Shown here piece by piece: positions 55,609-63,234 of a stretch of DNA of 64,000 bases (position 1 is its first letter; the number at the start of each line of letters is the position of its first letter). The notes beneath the pieces were generated by a model that did no database searches, had not been told where the DNA came from, and saw only the letters and a list, made by a program, of their open reading frames with translations. The DNA comes from Alloactinosynnema sp. L-07 (GTDB taxonomy: Bacteria; Actinomycetota; Actinomycetes; Mycobacteriales; Pseudonocardiaceae), in assembly GCF_900070365.1 (NCBI RefSeq), contig NZ_LN850107.1, positions 6,696,001 to 6,760,000 of the forward strand, in the 5' to 3' direction. The position numbers and the translations under genes are program-made.

Positions 55609-56030
55609 TCGTCGAATATCTGACCCTCGATGATCTGCTGACGCTGACAGTGGATCTTGGAGTCCCCAACGTTCGTGATCTCGGTCTTCTTGACTCGGCC
55701 GCGCATCGCCCACAGTCCTCTTTGATGGGTCAGGACGCCTACCCCACACTGGACGAGAAGGCGGCGGTGCTGCTGGAGTCCATCGCGCGCAACCATCCGC
55801 TGATCGACGGGAACAAGCGTCTGGCCTGGATGGCGACGTTTGTTTGCTACGGCCTGAATGGCGTCGATCTGGATGCGCCGGAAGACGATGCCTACGACCT
55901 CGTCATCGGCGTGTCCACGGGGACTGTCGACTATCGGACGGCCGCGGGCGTGCTGGGCGGGTGGGCTCGGCCCGAGGTCGCGGCGCCGAGGGGTTCGGGC
56001 GAATTCCGTCTCGACGGGACGGTCGAATAG
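55605..56030 (+). CDS. doc: Doc-type (Fic family) toxin
   Basis: A 141-residue death-on-curing protein. The Fic/Doc active-site motif is HPLIDGNKR at residues 64-72 in ARNHPLIDGNKRLAWMAT, with catalytic His64. Doc proteins phosphorylate EF-Tu and stop translation. GTG 55605 overlaps the antitoxin stop. Its length is typical. It forms an autoregulated pair with the RHH protein. Confidence 0.92.
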   Translation: MIVEYLTLDDLLTLTVDLGVPNVRDLGLLDSAAHRPQSSLMGQDAYPTLDEKAAVLLESIARNHPLIDGNKRLAWMATFVCYGLNGVDLDAPEDDAYDLVIGVSTGTVDYRTAAGVLGGWARPEVAAPRGSGEFRLDGTVE

Positions 56031-56116
56031 TCAACCCATTCGTCAGGTGAATCATTTTCGTGATGGGCGTCCGGTGAGCTGCGGCTTGCCGGGCGTTCGT
56101 GCGTCCTACGCCGTTC

Positions 56117-56138
56117 GTTTGTCTGACTTTCACCCGAC
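56117..56138 (+). promoter_or_regulatory. Possible PHO box upstream of phoX
   Basis: Two adjacent 11-base units, GTTTGTCTGAC and TTTCACCCGAC, resemble the direct-repeat units of the Streptomyces PhoP box (consensus about GTTCACCCGGC), the second one closely. They lie 67 bases upstream of a PhoX-type phosphatase gene. The first unit is weak. Confidence 0.45.
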
Positions 56139-56204
56139 CCCCGTACGGTGCGACACGCACGGACACCGTGTGAACACGAACTGTGACACGATCGGAGTCA
56201 GACC

Positions 56205-57365
56205 GTGGAACGTCGTAACTTCCTCCGGGCCGCTGTGATCGGCGGAGCTGCCACCGCTTTCGGTGGCGCCGCCTGGGCCCCCGCCTTCGCCGCCCCGGCT
56301 CAGCCCGGCCCTGGCCCGTATGGACCGCTGCAGGCCGCGGACGCCAACGGGATCATGCTCCCCTCCGGATTCACCAGTCGGGTGATCGCCCGATCGGGAC
56401 AGCTGGTCACGGGCACCAGCTACCCGTGGCACCCGGCTCCGGACGGCGGCGCGGTGTTCGCCGACGGCACCGGCTGGATCTATGTGTCCAACAGCGAGGT
56501 GTCCAGCACCGGCGGTGTCGGCGCGGTCAAGTTCAACTCCAGCGGCACGATCACCGGCGCCTACCGCACGCTGTCGAACACCAACGTCAACTGCGCGGGC
56601 GGCGCGACGCCGTGGAACACGTGGCTGTCGTGTGAGGAGGTGTCGCTCGGGCGGGTCTACGAGACCGACCCGTGGGGTGTCAACCCGGCCGTGTCGCGCC
56701 CGGCCATGGGTCGGTTCAAGCACGAGGCCTGCGCGGCCGACGCCGACCACGGCTACATCTACATGACCGAGGACACCAGCGACGGCTGTTTCTACCGGTT
56801 CCGGCCGACCACCTGGGGCAACCTGACCAGCGGCACCCTGGAGGTCATGAAGGGCACCAACTCCCAGACCAGCGGCTCGGTCACCTGGGGCGTCGTGCCT
56901 GACCCCGACGGCAGCCCCACCGCCACCCGCAACCAGGTCTCCGGCGCCAAGCGGTTCAACGGCGGCGAGGGCTGCGTGTACGCGGCTGGGACCTGCTGGT
57001 TCACCACCAAGGGCGACAACCGGGTGTGGGCGTACGACGCGAACACCTCGACCATCGAACTGGCCTACGACGACTCGCTCGTGGTCGGCGGCGGCGCTCC
57101 GCTGACCGGTGTCGACAACATCACCCGGGCGGGCAGCGGTGACCTGTACGTCGCCGAGGACGGCGGCAACCTGGAGATCTGCCTCATCACGCCGGACGAC
57201 ATCGTCGCGGTGTTCCTGCGGGTGACCGGGCAGTCCAGCTCGGAGATCACCGGCCCGGCGTTCACCCCGAACGGTCAGCGCCTGTACTTCTCGTCGCAGC
57301 GTGGCACGTCGGGCAGCAGCAGCGGCGGCATCACCTATGAGGTCACCGGTCCGTTCCGGAGCTGA
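56205..57365 (+). CDS. PhoX-type (DUF839) secreted phosphatase-like protein, Tat substrate
   Basis: A 386-residue secreted protein. The N-terminus carries a twin-arginine signal (ERRNFLRAAVIGG) with cleavage after Ala-Phe-Ala. The mature part is the beta-propeller of the DUF839/PhoX family, with NTWLSCEEV and the FKHEACAADADHGYIYMTED stretch and many Asp/Glu that would bind Ca and Fe. PhoX members are Ca-dependent alkaline phosphatases, but short forms like this one are not all proven. GTG start with CGGAG upstream. Confidence 0.85.
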   Translation: MERRNFLRAAVIGGAATAFGGAAWAPAFAAPAQPGPGPYGPLQAADANGIMLPSGFTSRVIARSGQLVTGTSYPWHPAPDGGAVFADGTGWIYVSNSEVSSTGGVGAVKFNSSGTITGAYRTLSNTNVNCAGGATPWNTWLSCEEVSLGRVYETDPWGVNPAVSRPAMGRFKHEACAADADHGYIYMTEDTSDGCFYRFRPTTWGNLTSGTLEVMKGTNSQTSGSVTWGVVPDPDGSPTATRNQVSGAKRFNGGEGCVYAAGTCWFTTKGDNRVWAYDANTSTIELAYDDSLVVGGGAPLTGVDNITRAGSGDLYVAEDGGNLEICLITPDDIVAVFLRVTGQSSSEITGPAFTPNGQRLYFSSQRGTSGSSSGGITYEVTGPFRS

Positions 57366-57371
57366 GTGAAC

Positions 57372-57407
57372 CAGGCGCGGCGCCCGTCCGGACGGGCGCC
57401 GCGCCTG
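57372..57407. terminator. 36-bp perfect palindrome terminator
   Basis: The 18 bases 57372-57389 are exactly complementary to 57390-57407 with no spacer (centre GTCCGGAC). It lies between two convergent genes and can act for both. Confidence 0.85.
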
Positions 57408-57414
57408 ACTCGGA

Positions 57415-57762
57415 TTACGGCCTGAACGGCGCCAGTTCGCCGTCCGGTCCCAGCGTGTCCACCGCGTTCCGCGCGGTGTCCTTCAGGGTGGGCGTGACGT
57501 CGTAGGCGTTGATGACACTGAGGTAGCCCATGTCGCCTTCGAGCTTGTCGACGCCGAGCTCGCGCCCGTTGATGAAGACGGTGTAGCGGACCCAGCCCGG
57601 CTCGGACTGGCAGCGGTCGATGATGTGGATCGTCTTGCCCTCGTACCGCTCGGCGAAGAACGACGGCGTGCAGGTGGCCGTCTGGGGTGCGGCCATGGCG
57701 GCCGCCGGGGTGAGCGCGCAAGCCGCAACGGCCAGCGCGGCACCCGCGAGGAGAGTGCGCAT
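57415..57762 (-). CDS. Small secreted protein of unknown function
   Basis: A 115-residue protein with a Sec signal peptide (about 1-25, LLAGAALAVAACALTPAAAM) and a mature part of about 90 residues with two cysteines (TCTPSFF and DRCQSEP) that could pair. Its order of strands and helices is not one I recognise. AAAGG precedes the ATG at 57760-57762. It is convergent with the phoX-type gene and shares its terminator. Confidence 0.75.
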   Translation of the reverse strand: MRTLLAGAALAVAACALTPAAAMAAPQTATCTPSFFAERYEGKTIHIIDRCQSEPGWVRYTVFINGRELGVDKLEGDMGYLSVINAYDVTPTLKDTARNAVDTLGPDGELAPFRP

Positions 57763-57841
57763 GGTGTGCCTTTCAGGTGAGTCGCAGGGAAGGTGATCAC
57801 CTGATTCCATATGTACCAGACGGTCGGCGCCCGCGCCCGCG

Positions 57842-58150
57842 TCAGCGTCCGTCCGGCCCCCGCACCGTGTCGACCACGCCGTCGATCTCCTCGGCCATGG
57901 TCACGTCCAAGGCGGTGACGCCGCCCGCGGAGTGGGTGCTGCACCGGAAGGTCAGGGTGCGCCACCGGATGTCGATGTCGGGGTGGTGGTTGTCGTTCTC
58001 CGCGATCTCGGCGATCCGGTTGACGACCTGGATGGCCTGCGGGAACCCGTCGAACTCGACGACCCGCACCAGGGCGCCGTCCTTGAGCTTCCAGTCCGGC
58101 AGCGTGCCGAGCGCGACGCCGATGTCCTTGTCACTGAGCAGTTCAGGCAT
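57842..58150 (-). CDS. Pterin-4a-carbinolamine dehydratase
   Basis: A 102-residue protein of the PCD/DCoH family that dehydrates 4a-hydroxytetrahydrobiopterin. The active-site stretch NDNHHPDIDIRW lies at residues about 52-63, followed by TLTFRCSTHSAGGVT. Length and fold are typical. It is divergent from the thiamine operon. In actinobacteria without aromatic-amino-acid hydroxylases the physiological substrate is unclear. Confidence 0.93.
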   Translation of the reverse strand: MPELLSDKDIGVALGTLPDWKLKDGALVRVVEFDGFPQAIQVVNRIAEIAENDNHHPDIDIRWRTLTFRCSTHSAGGVTALDVTMAEEIDGVVDTVRGPDGR

Positions 58151-58179
58151 GACCCCAATACTGGCCGCTCGGCCAGGCG

Positions 58180-58185
58180 TACGCT
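58180..58185 (+). promoter_or_regulatory. -10 element of the thiBPQ operon
   Basis: TACGCT fits the actinobacterial -10 consensus and lies about eight bases before the first helix of the TPP riboswitch. Confidence 0.5.
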
Positions 58186-58192
58186 CGTCACG

Positions 58193-58287
58193 CCACGGGA
58201 GTCCGCCTAGGCGGGCTGAGAGGAGGGGCGTGCCCTCGACCGTCCGCACCTGATCCGGGTCATGCCGGCGCAGGAAGGTCCTCGTGG
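58193..58287 (+). ncRNA. TPP riboswitch (THI element)
   Basis: The conserved pieces are present in order: GGGCTGAGAGGAG (the CUGAGA loop), ACCTGATCCGGGTCATGCCG and GGCGCAGGAAGG. The P1 stem is closed by CCACG (58193-58197) and CGTGG (58283-58287). The CGTGG strand can also pair with CCACG at 58293-58297 close to the Shine-Dalgarno sequence, so control of translation is likely. TPP should repress the thiamine transporter. Confidence 0.95.
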
Positions 58288-58316
58288 TGCGTCCACGCCC
58301 CGAGGAGGAACGATCC

Positions 58317-59348
58317 ATGCGCAAGTTCGTCGCCATCGCGGCCGCGGTTCTCATGACCGCGAGCTGTTCGTTGTTCGGCTCTGAGGAGTCGGGCGGTGAC
58401 GGCAAGGTCGTCCTGGTCACCCACGACTCGTTCGAGTTCGACCAGGCCGTGTTCGACAAGTTCAAGACCGACACCGGCATCACCATCGAGGTGCGCAAGA
58501 GCGGCGACGCCGGCGCGCTGACCAACCAGCTGGTGCTCACCAAGTCCAGCCCGCTCGGCGACATCGCCTTCGGGGTGGACAACACCTTCGCCTCCCGCGC
58601 GCTCACCGAGGGTGTCTTCGCCGAGTACCGCAGCCCCGAGGCCGACAAGGGTCCGCAGCGGTTCGCCATCGACGACACCGGCAGGCTGACCGCGGTCGAC
58701 ACCGGCGACGTGTGCGTCAACGTCGACCCGGCCGGGCTCACCGCGCGCGGGCTTACCGCGCCCGCCACGTTCGAGGACCTTGCCGACCCCAAGTTCAAGG
58801 ACCTGCTGGTCGTGGAGGATCCGGCGACCAGTTCGCCGGGGCTGGCGTTCCTGCTGGCCACCGTGGCGCAGTACGGCCAGAAGGACTGGGTCGGCTACTG
58901 GAACCGGCTCAAGGCCAACGGCGTGAAGGTCGTGGCGGGCTGGGAGGAGGCCTACACCCAGGAGTTCTCCGGCTCGTCCGGCAAGGGCCCGCGGCCGCTG
59001 GTGGTCTCGTACGCGTCGTCGCCGTCGGCTGAGGTCGACGAGGCGGGCAAACCGCGCACGGCGGCGCTGCTGGACACCTGCTTCCGCCAGGTCGAGTACG
59101 CGGGCGTGCTGGCCGGGGCGAAGAACACCGACGGCGCGCGCAAGGTGCTCGACCTGCTGCTCTCGGAGTCCTTCCAGGCCAAGGTGCCCGAGAAGATGTA
59201 TGTCTACCCGGCCCGCGACGGCGTGGCGCTGCCCGCGGCGTGGGCGGCCGCGCCCGCGCCGCAGAGCCCGGCGACGATGGCCGCCGCCGACATCCAGGCG
59301 AACCGGGAGCGGTGGATCGAGCAGTGGCGCACGGCCGTCCGGGGCTGA
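58317..59348 (+). CDS. thiB: Thiamine ABC transporter substrate-binding lipoprotein
   Basis: A 343-residue extracytoplasmic binding protein. The lipobox LMTASC places the lipidated Cys at about residue 18. The ThiB/Fe-type fold has VVLVTHDSFEFDQAVFDKF at the start of the mature part, GDIAFGVDNTFASRAL and ATSSPGLAFLLATV. AGGAGGAAC precedes the ATG. It is the first gene of thiBPQ, behind a TPP riboswitch. Confidence 0.93.
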   Translation: MRKFVAIAAAVLMTASCSLFGSEESGGDGKVVLVTHDSFEFDQAVFDKFKTDTGITIEVRKSGDAGALTNQLVLTKSSPLGDIAFGVDNTFASRALTEGVFAEYRSPEADKGPQRFAIDDTGRLTAVDTGDVCVNVDPAGLTARGLTAPATFEDLADPKFKDLLVVEDPATSSPGLAFLLATVAQYGQKDWVGYWNRLKANGVKVVAGWEEAYTQEFSGSSGKGPRPLVVSYASSPSAEVDEAGKPRTAALLDTCFRQVEYAGVLAGAKNTDGARKVLDLLLSESFQAKVPEKMYVYPARDGVALPAAWAAAPAPQSPATMAAADIQANRERWIEQWRTAVRG

Positions 59349-61030
59349 GTCCGCGGTCGACCCGGCGGCGGGCACCAGCCCGCCGCCAGTCGCGGGAGGC
59401 GACCGGACCCCGCGGCATCGGCGCGGCCGCCCGCCGTCCACCCCAGGGCACGGGAGCGCTGCTCGCGGCGTTGGTGCCGTTGGGGTTCCTGGCGGTCTTC
59501 TTCCTGTGGCCGGTGGCCGCGATCGTCCAGCGGGGTCTGTCCTCCGGCGGTGTCGGCCGGGTTCTGGCCGCGGCCGACACCTGGTCGCTGGTGCTGTTCA
59601 CCCTGGCCCAGGCCGCGGCGTCGACGCTGGTCGCGGTCATCGCCGCGCTGCCGGTGGCATTCCTGCTTGCCCGCTGCGCGCTGCCGGGGATGGCGGTGGT
59701 CCGCGCGGTGATCCTGGTGCCGTTCGTGCTGCCGACAGTGGTGGTGGGATTGGCTTTCCGGTCGCTGCTGCCAGACGGCGGCGTGCTCGCGATCGTGCTG
59801 GCGAACGCCTTCTTCAACGTCGCCGTCGTCGCCCGCACCGTGTCGGGCCTTTGGGCGCACCTCGACCGCCGGGCCGAGGACGCGGCCCGGTCGCTGGGCG
59901 CCTCGCCGCTGCGGGCGTTCGTCTCGGTGACCCTGCCCGCGCTGCGGCCTGCGATCGGCTCGTCGGCGGCGGTGGTCTTTCTCTTCTGTGCCACCAGTTT
60001 CGGTGTCGTCCTGCTGCTGGGTGGGGCCCGCTACCGAACGCTGGAGACCGAGATCTACCTGCGCACGGTCGAATTGCTCGATCTGTCCGGTGCGGCGGCG
60101 CTGTCGCTGATCCAGGTGACCGCCGTGGTCGCGGTGCTGGTCCTCGCGGCCGTGGCGCGGCGGCGCCGGGAGACGGCGATGACGCTACGCCCGCGAACCG
60201 AGACCGCCCGTCGGCCACGGGGCCGTGAGTGGGGGGTGGTCGCGGGCGCCTACGCGGTGGTGGCGGCCCTGCTGGTTCCCATTCTCGCGTTGGTCCTGCG
60301 CTCAGTGTCCACTGAGGATGGTTGGGGCTTGGACGGATACCGCGCGTTGTCCGGCACCGGGTTCCGCGGTTCTCTGCAGGTCTCCGGCATCGATGCCGCT
60401 GTGAATTCGCTGAGCGCCGCGTTCGACGCCACACTGCTGGCGCTGGGACTTGGCGTCACCGCGGCGGTCGTGCTCGTGTCGCTGAGCCGCGGCCGGGCGC
60501 GGCCCGCGGTGGTCGACACGCTCGACACCGCGCTGATGGTGCCGCTGGGCGTGTCGGCGGTGACCGTCGGGTTCGGCTACCTGATCACCCTTGACGCCCT
60601 GCCCGGCGATCTGCGCACGTCATCCGCGCTGGTGCCGCTGGCCCAGGCGCTTGTGGTGACACCGCTGGTGATCCGCATGCTGCTCCCGGTGCTGCGCTCG
60701 ATCGACCAGCGGCTGCGGCAGGCCGCCGCGTCGCTCGGCGCGAGCCCGTGGCGGGTCTGGCGTGAGATCGACATCCCGCTCGCGGGCCGGTCCCTGCTCG
60801 CGGCGGCGGCGTTCGGCTTCGTGGTCGCCCTTGGCGAGTTCGGCGCGACGAGTTTCCTGGCCCGCCCCGACACCGCGACACTGCCGGTGGTGATCGGGCG
60901 CCTGATCTCGCGTCCAGGGGAGTTGAACAACCAGATGGCCTACGCGGCGTGCACGCTGCTGATGGTGGTGACCGTCGCGGCGGTGCTGCTGGTCGAACGC
61001 CTGCGGGTCCAGTCGGTGGGGGAATTCTGA
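59324..61030 (+). CDS. thiP: Thiamine ABC transporter permease
   Basis: A fused two-domain permease of about 568 residues with about twelve membrane helices. Each half carries an EAA-type loop for the ATPase: EDAARSLGASPLRAFVSVTL and RQAAASLGASPWRVWREIDI. Length fits ThiP (about 530). GTG 59324 is my best choice and overlaps thiB by 25 bases; GTG 59312 is an alternative and neither has a clear Shine-Dalgarno sequence. Its TGA shares its A with the thiQ start. Confidence 0.9.
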   Translation: MAHGRPGLSPRSTRRRAPARRQSREATGPRGIGAAARRPPQGTGALLAALVPLGFLAVFFLWPVAAIVQRGLSSGGVGRVLAAADTWSLVLFTLAQAAASTLVAVIAALPVAFLLARCALPGMAVVRAVILVPFVLPTVVVGLAFRSLLPDGGVLAIVLANAFFNVAVVARTVSGLWAHLDRRAEDAARSLGASPLRAFVSVTLPALRPAIGSSAAVVFLFCATSFGVVLLLGGARYRTLETEIYLRTVELLDLSGAAALSLIQVTAVVAVLVLAAVARRRRETAMTLRPRTETARRPRGREWGVVAGAYAVVAALLVPILALVLRSVSTEDGWGLDGYRALSGTGFRGSLQVSGIDAAVNSLSAAFDATLLALGLGVTAAVVLVSLSRGRARPAVVDTLDTALMVPLGVSAVTVGFGYLITLDALPGDLRTSSALVPLAQALVVTPLVIRMLLPVLRSIDQRLRQAAASLGASPWRVWREIDIPLAGRSLLAAAAFGFVVALGEFGATSFLARPDTATLPVVIGRLISRPGELNNQMAYAACTLLMVVTVAAVLLVERLRVQSVGEF

Positions 61031-62034
61031 TGCTGCGGGTCGAGGGTGTGGACGTCCACTATGGAGCACTGCTCGCGGTGTCCGATGTGGACATCGAGGT
61101 GGACGACGGTGAAGTGGTCGCGCTGTTGGGGCCCTCAGGCTGCGGCAAGTCCACGTTGCTGCGGGCCATCGCCGGGCTGGAGCCGATGTCGTTCGGCAAG
61201 GTCACCTGGGACGACGCGGACCTGGCAGGCGTCCCGGTGCACCGGCGCGGCTTCGGCCTGGTCTTCCAGGACGGCCAGCTGTTCCCGCACCGCGACGTGG
61301 CCGCCAACGTCGCCTTCGGCCTGCGCATGCGGGGTGATCACGAGCCGGGCCGAGTCGCCGAGCTGCTGGAACTGGTCGGCCTGGCAGGCTGCGAACGGCG
61401 GCGGGTGACCGAGTTGTCCGGCGGCGAGCAGCAGCGGGTCGCGCTGGCCAGGGCGCTGGCCCCGCGGCCCCGGCTGCTGCTGCTCGATGAGCCGCTGTCG
61501 GCGCTGGACCGCGTACTGCGCGAGCAATTGGCCATGGATCTGGCCCGAGTGCTGCGGATCGAGGGGAGTACCGCGATCGTCGTCACCCACGACCACGACG
61601 AGGCGTTCACCCTCGCCGACCGGGTCGCGGTCATGCGCGCGGGCCGGATCGTCCAAACAGGACGGCCGGATCAGGTGTGGCGTGAGCCCGCCGACGAGGA
61701 GACCGCGAGGTTCCTCGGCTGCGAGCTGGTCGTCGATGGCGAGGTCGACGCGGGGGTCCTGACCTGCGGGTTCGGCATCGCGGCCGTGCCGTGGGCACCC
61801 GAGGGGCCCGCCCGCGTCGGGCTGCGGCCCTCGGCGCTGCGGGTGGGGGAGGGGCCGACCGAGGGCACCGTCGCGGCCCGCGTGCACCGCCGCGACCATG
61901 TGCGCCTCCTGGTCGATACCCCGGCCCGCCAGGTGAACGCCGTCGCCGGAATCGCGGACGCGCCGGACGTGGGGGACACGGTCCGGCTTGTCCTCGACCC
62001 CGACGGGATCGCCGTGCTCAGCCGTCGCGGCTGA
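61030..62034 (+). CDS. thiQ: Thiamine ABC transporter ATP-binding protein
   Basis: A 334-residue ABC ATPase: Walker A LLGPSGCGKSTLL, Q-loop FGLVFQDGQLFPH, signature LSGGEQQRVALARAL, Walker B LLLLDEPLSALD and H-loop VVTHDHDEAF. A C-terminal TOBE-like domain (about 240-334) makes it longer than enteric ThiQ. The start overlaps thiP (TGATG). Its 3' end overlaps the convergent permease gene by 17 bases. Confidence 0.93.
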   Translation: MLRVEGVDVHYGALLAVSDVDIEVDDGEVVALLGPSGCGKSTLLRAIAGLEPMSFGKVTWDDADLAGVPVHRRGFGLVFQDGQLFPHRDVAANVAFGLRMRGDHEPGRVAELLELVGLAGCERRRVTELSGGEQQRVALARALAPRPRLLLLDEPLSALDRVLREQLAMDLARVLRIEGSTAIVVTHDHDEAFTLADRVAVMRAGRIVQTGRPDQVWREPADEETARFLGCELVVDGEVDAGVLTCGFGIAAVPWAPEGPARVGLRPSALRVGEGPTEGTVAARVHRRDHVRLLVDTPARQVNAVAGIADAPDVGDTVRLVLDPDGIAVLSRRG

Positions 62035-62893
62035 GCATCCGCGACAGCGCCAGGGAGTAGCCGATCACGATATAGCAGCCCGCCCGCAGCACGCCCTCCA
62101 ACAGGGTGCCGGTGGGCAGCGGGTCGCGGATGACCTCCGGGATGCTCTCCCAGCTCGTGGTCATCAGGACCGGGTCGAGCCAGTCCAGCGCCGGGATCGC
62201 GCTGAGCACACCCGACAGGATGACCACGCCGAGGGACACCACGACGACGATCAGCGGGTGCTCGGTCCACGCCGACACGGCCAGCGCGATCGCGGCCAGC
62301 GCCCAGACCTGCACCGTCACCAGCAGCACGGTCAGCAGGATCCGGCCGAGGGCGTCGATGACGGGCAGGGAAGTGCCCGACATGGTCAGCATGCCGTCGC
62401 CGCCGAGCAGGATCACGCCCGCGATCGTGCCTGTGACCGCCATCAGCAGGACTACCAGGAGCGAGACGGTGGCCACGCCGAACGCCTTGACGGCGAGTAC
62501 GCGCGTCCTGCTTACCGGGGCGAGCAGTAGTGATCGGAGTGTCCCGCTGGCCGTTTCGCCTGCGAGGGCGTCGGCGGCGAGCATGGCGCCGGTCAGGGGG
62601 AGGAGCATGTTGAGGGCGAGGATGAGGGCGAAGACGGGGAGCAGTAGGCCGTTGCCGTCGACGAGCGCGGCGATGCCGTCGCCTACTGGGTCGCCGCTTT
62701 CTCCGTCTGCGGCGATGGCTATGCCGATGCCTGCGATGACGGGGACTAGGGCCAGTAGGCCGATCATGATCAGGGTGCGGGGTCGGCGCAGGATCATGCG
62801 TAGTTCGGAGCGGAGCAGGCGGATCAGGGGGGCCTTGCGGGCTTGGGGCCGCTGGATCTCGCCGGTGCCCAGGTCGGCGGTGATGGCGGTCAT
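62018..62893 (-). CDS. ABC-2 type exporter permease
   Basis: A 291-residue membrane protein with six predicted helices of the ABC-2 permease type (LRSELRMILRRPRTLIMIGL opens the first). It carries a large loop after helix 1 and the conserved AADALAGETASGTLRSLLL stretch. It is the partner of the ATP-binding protein at 63231-64000, from which it is separated by a palindromic element. The substrate is unknown. Its 3' end overlaps the convergent thiQ. Confidence 0.9.
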   Translation of the reverse strand: MTAITADLGTGEIQRPQARKAPLIRLLRSELRMILRRPRTLIMIGLLALVPVIAGIGIAIAADGESGDPVGDGIAALVDGNGLLLPVFALILALNMLLPLTGAMLAADALAGETASGTLRSLLLAPVSRTRVLAVKAFGVATVSLLVVLLMAVTGTIAGVILLGGDGMLTMSGTSLPVIDALGRILLTVLLVTVQVWALAAIALAVSAWTEHPLIVVVVSLGVVILSGVLSAIPALDWLDPVLMTTSWESIPEVIRDPLPTGTLLEGVLRAGCYIVIGYSLALSRMLSRDG

Positions 62894-63234
62894 GAGGTGG
62901 CCTCCGTGGTCTGCGACTCGCTTGCGCTGTGGGCTTGGTTGAGTGGAGCCGCGCTTTGGTAGTGCTTGGGGAGCGTGCGCACCATCGGGTGAAGCTGGGC
63001 GATCACGCTGTGCCTGGGGCCCCTACGACGGCCCCTGTGGGGAAAAAGCGTGGGCGGAAAGGCACCCCACACGCCAGGCAGCTTAGGGGCCGTCGTCCCC
63101 CCAGACACAGCGGGATCGCCGAGCTTCACCCGATGCTGCTCTGGTGCGGGGTGCGGCTTTGCTGTGGGGGAGTTTGGCCACGCCGGGTGGGTGTGGGGCC
63201 TGATCTGCGCCCTGTGGGTGAGGGTTGCCGTCAT
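62890..63234 (-). CDS. Doubtful 114-codon frame spanning the palindromic element
   Basis: An open frame starts with an ATG overlapping the ATPase stop (ATGA) and ends with a TGA overlapping the permease start (ATGA). The product would be Pro/His/Arg-rich with no predicted fold and is encoded across a 153-bp palindrome. The tidy overlaps could reflect a real coupled gene, or they could result from insertion of the element at the original ATGA overlap, leaving a GTCAT duplication at each side (62889 and 63230). I favour the latter. Confidence 0.25.
   Translation of the reverse strand: MTATLTHRAQIRPHTHPAWPNSPTAKPHPAPEQHRVKLGDPAVSGGTTAPKLPGVWGAFPPTLFPHRGRRRGPRHSVIAQLHPMVRTLPKHYQSAAPLNQAHSASESQTTEATS
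62983..63135. repeat. 153-bp imperfect palindromic element inside an ABC operon
   Basis: The arms 62983-63036 and 63085-63135 are inverted copies with about seven differences in 52 bases, including CATCGGGTGAAGCT, CGCTGTG and ACGACGGCCCCT on one side. The spacer of 48 bases has another stem (TGTGGGG/CCCCACA) and a purine-rich loop. It separates ATPase and permease genes that normally overlap. No transposase is present. It looks like a MITE-type or other repeated palindrome. Confidence 0.8.
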
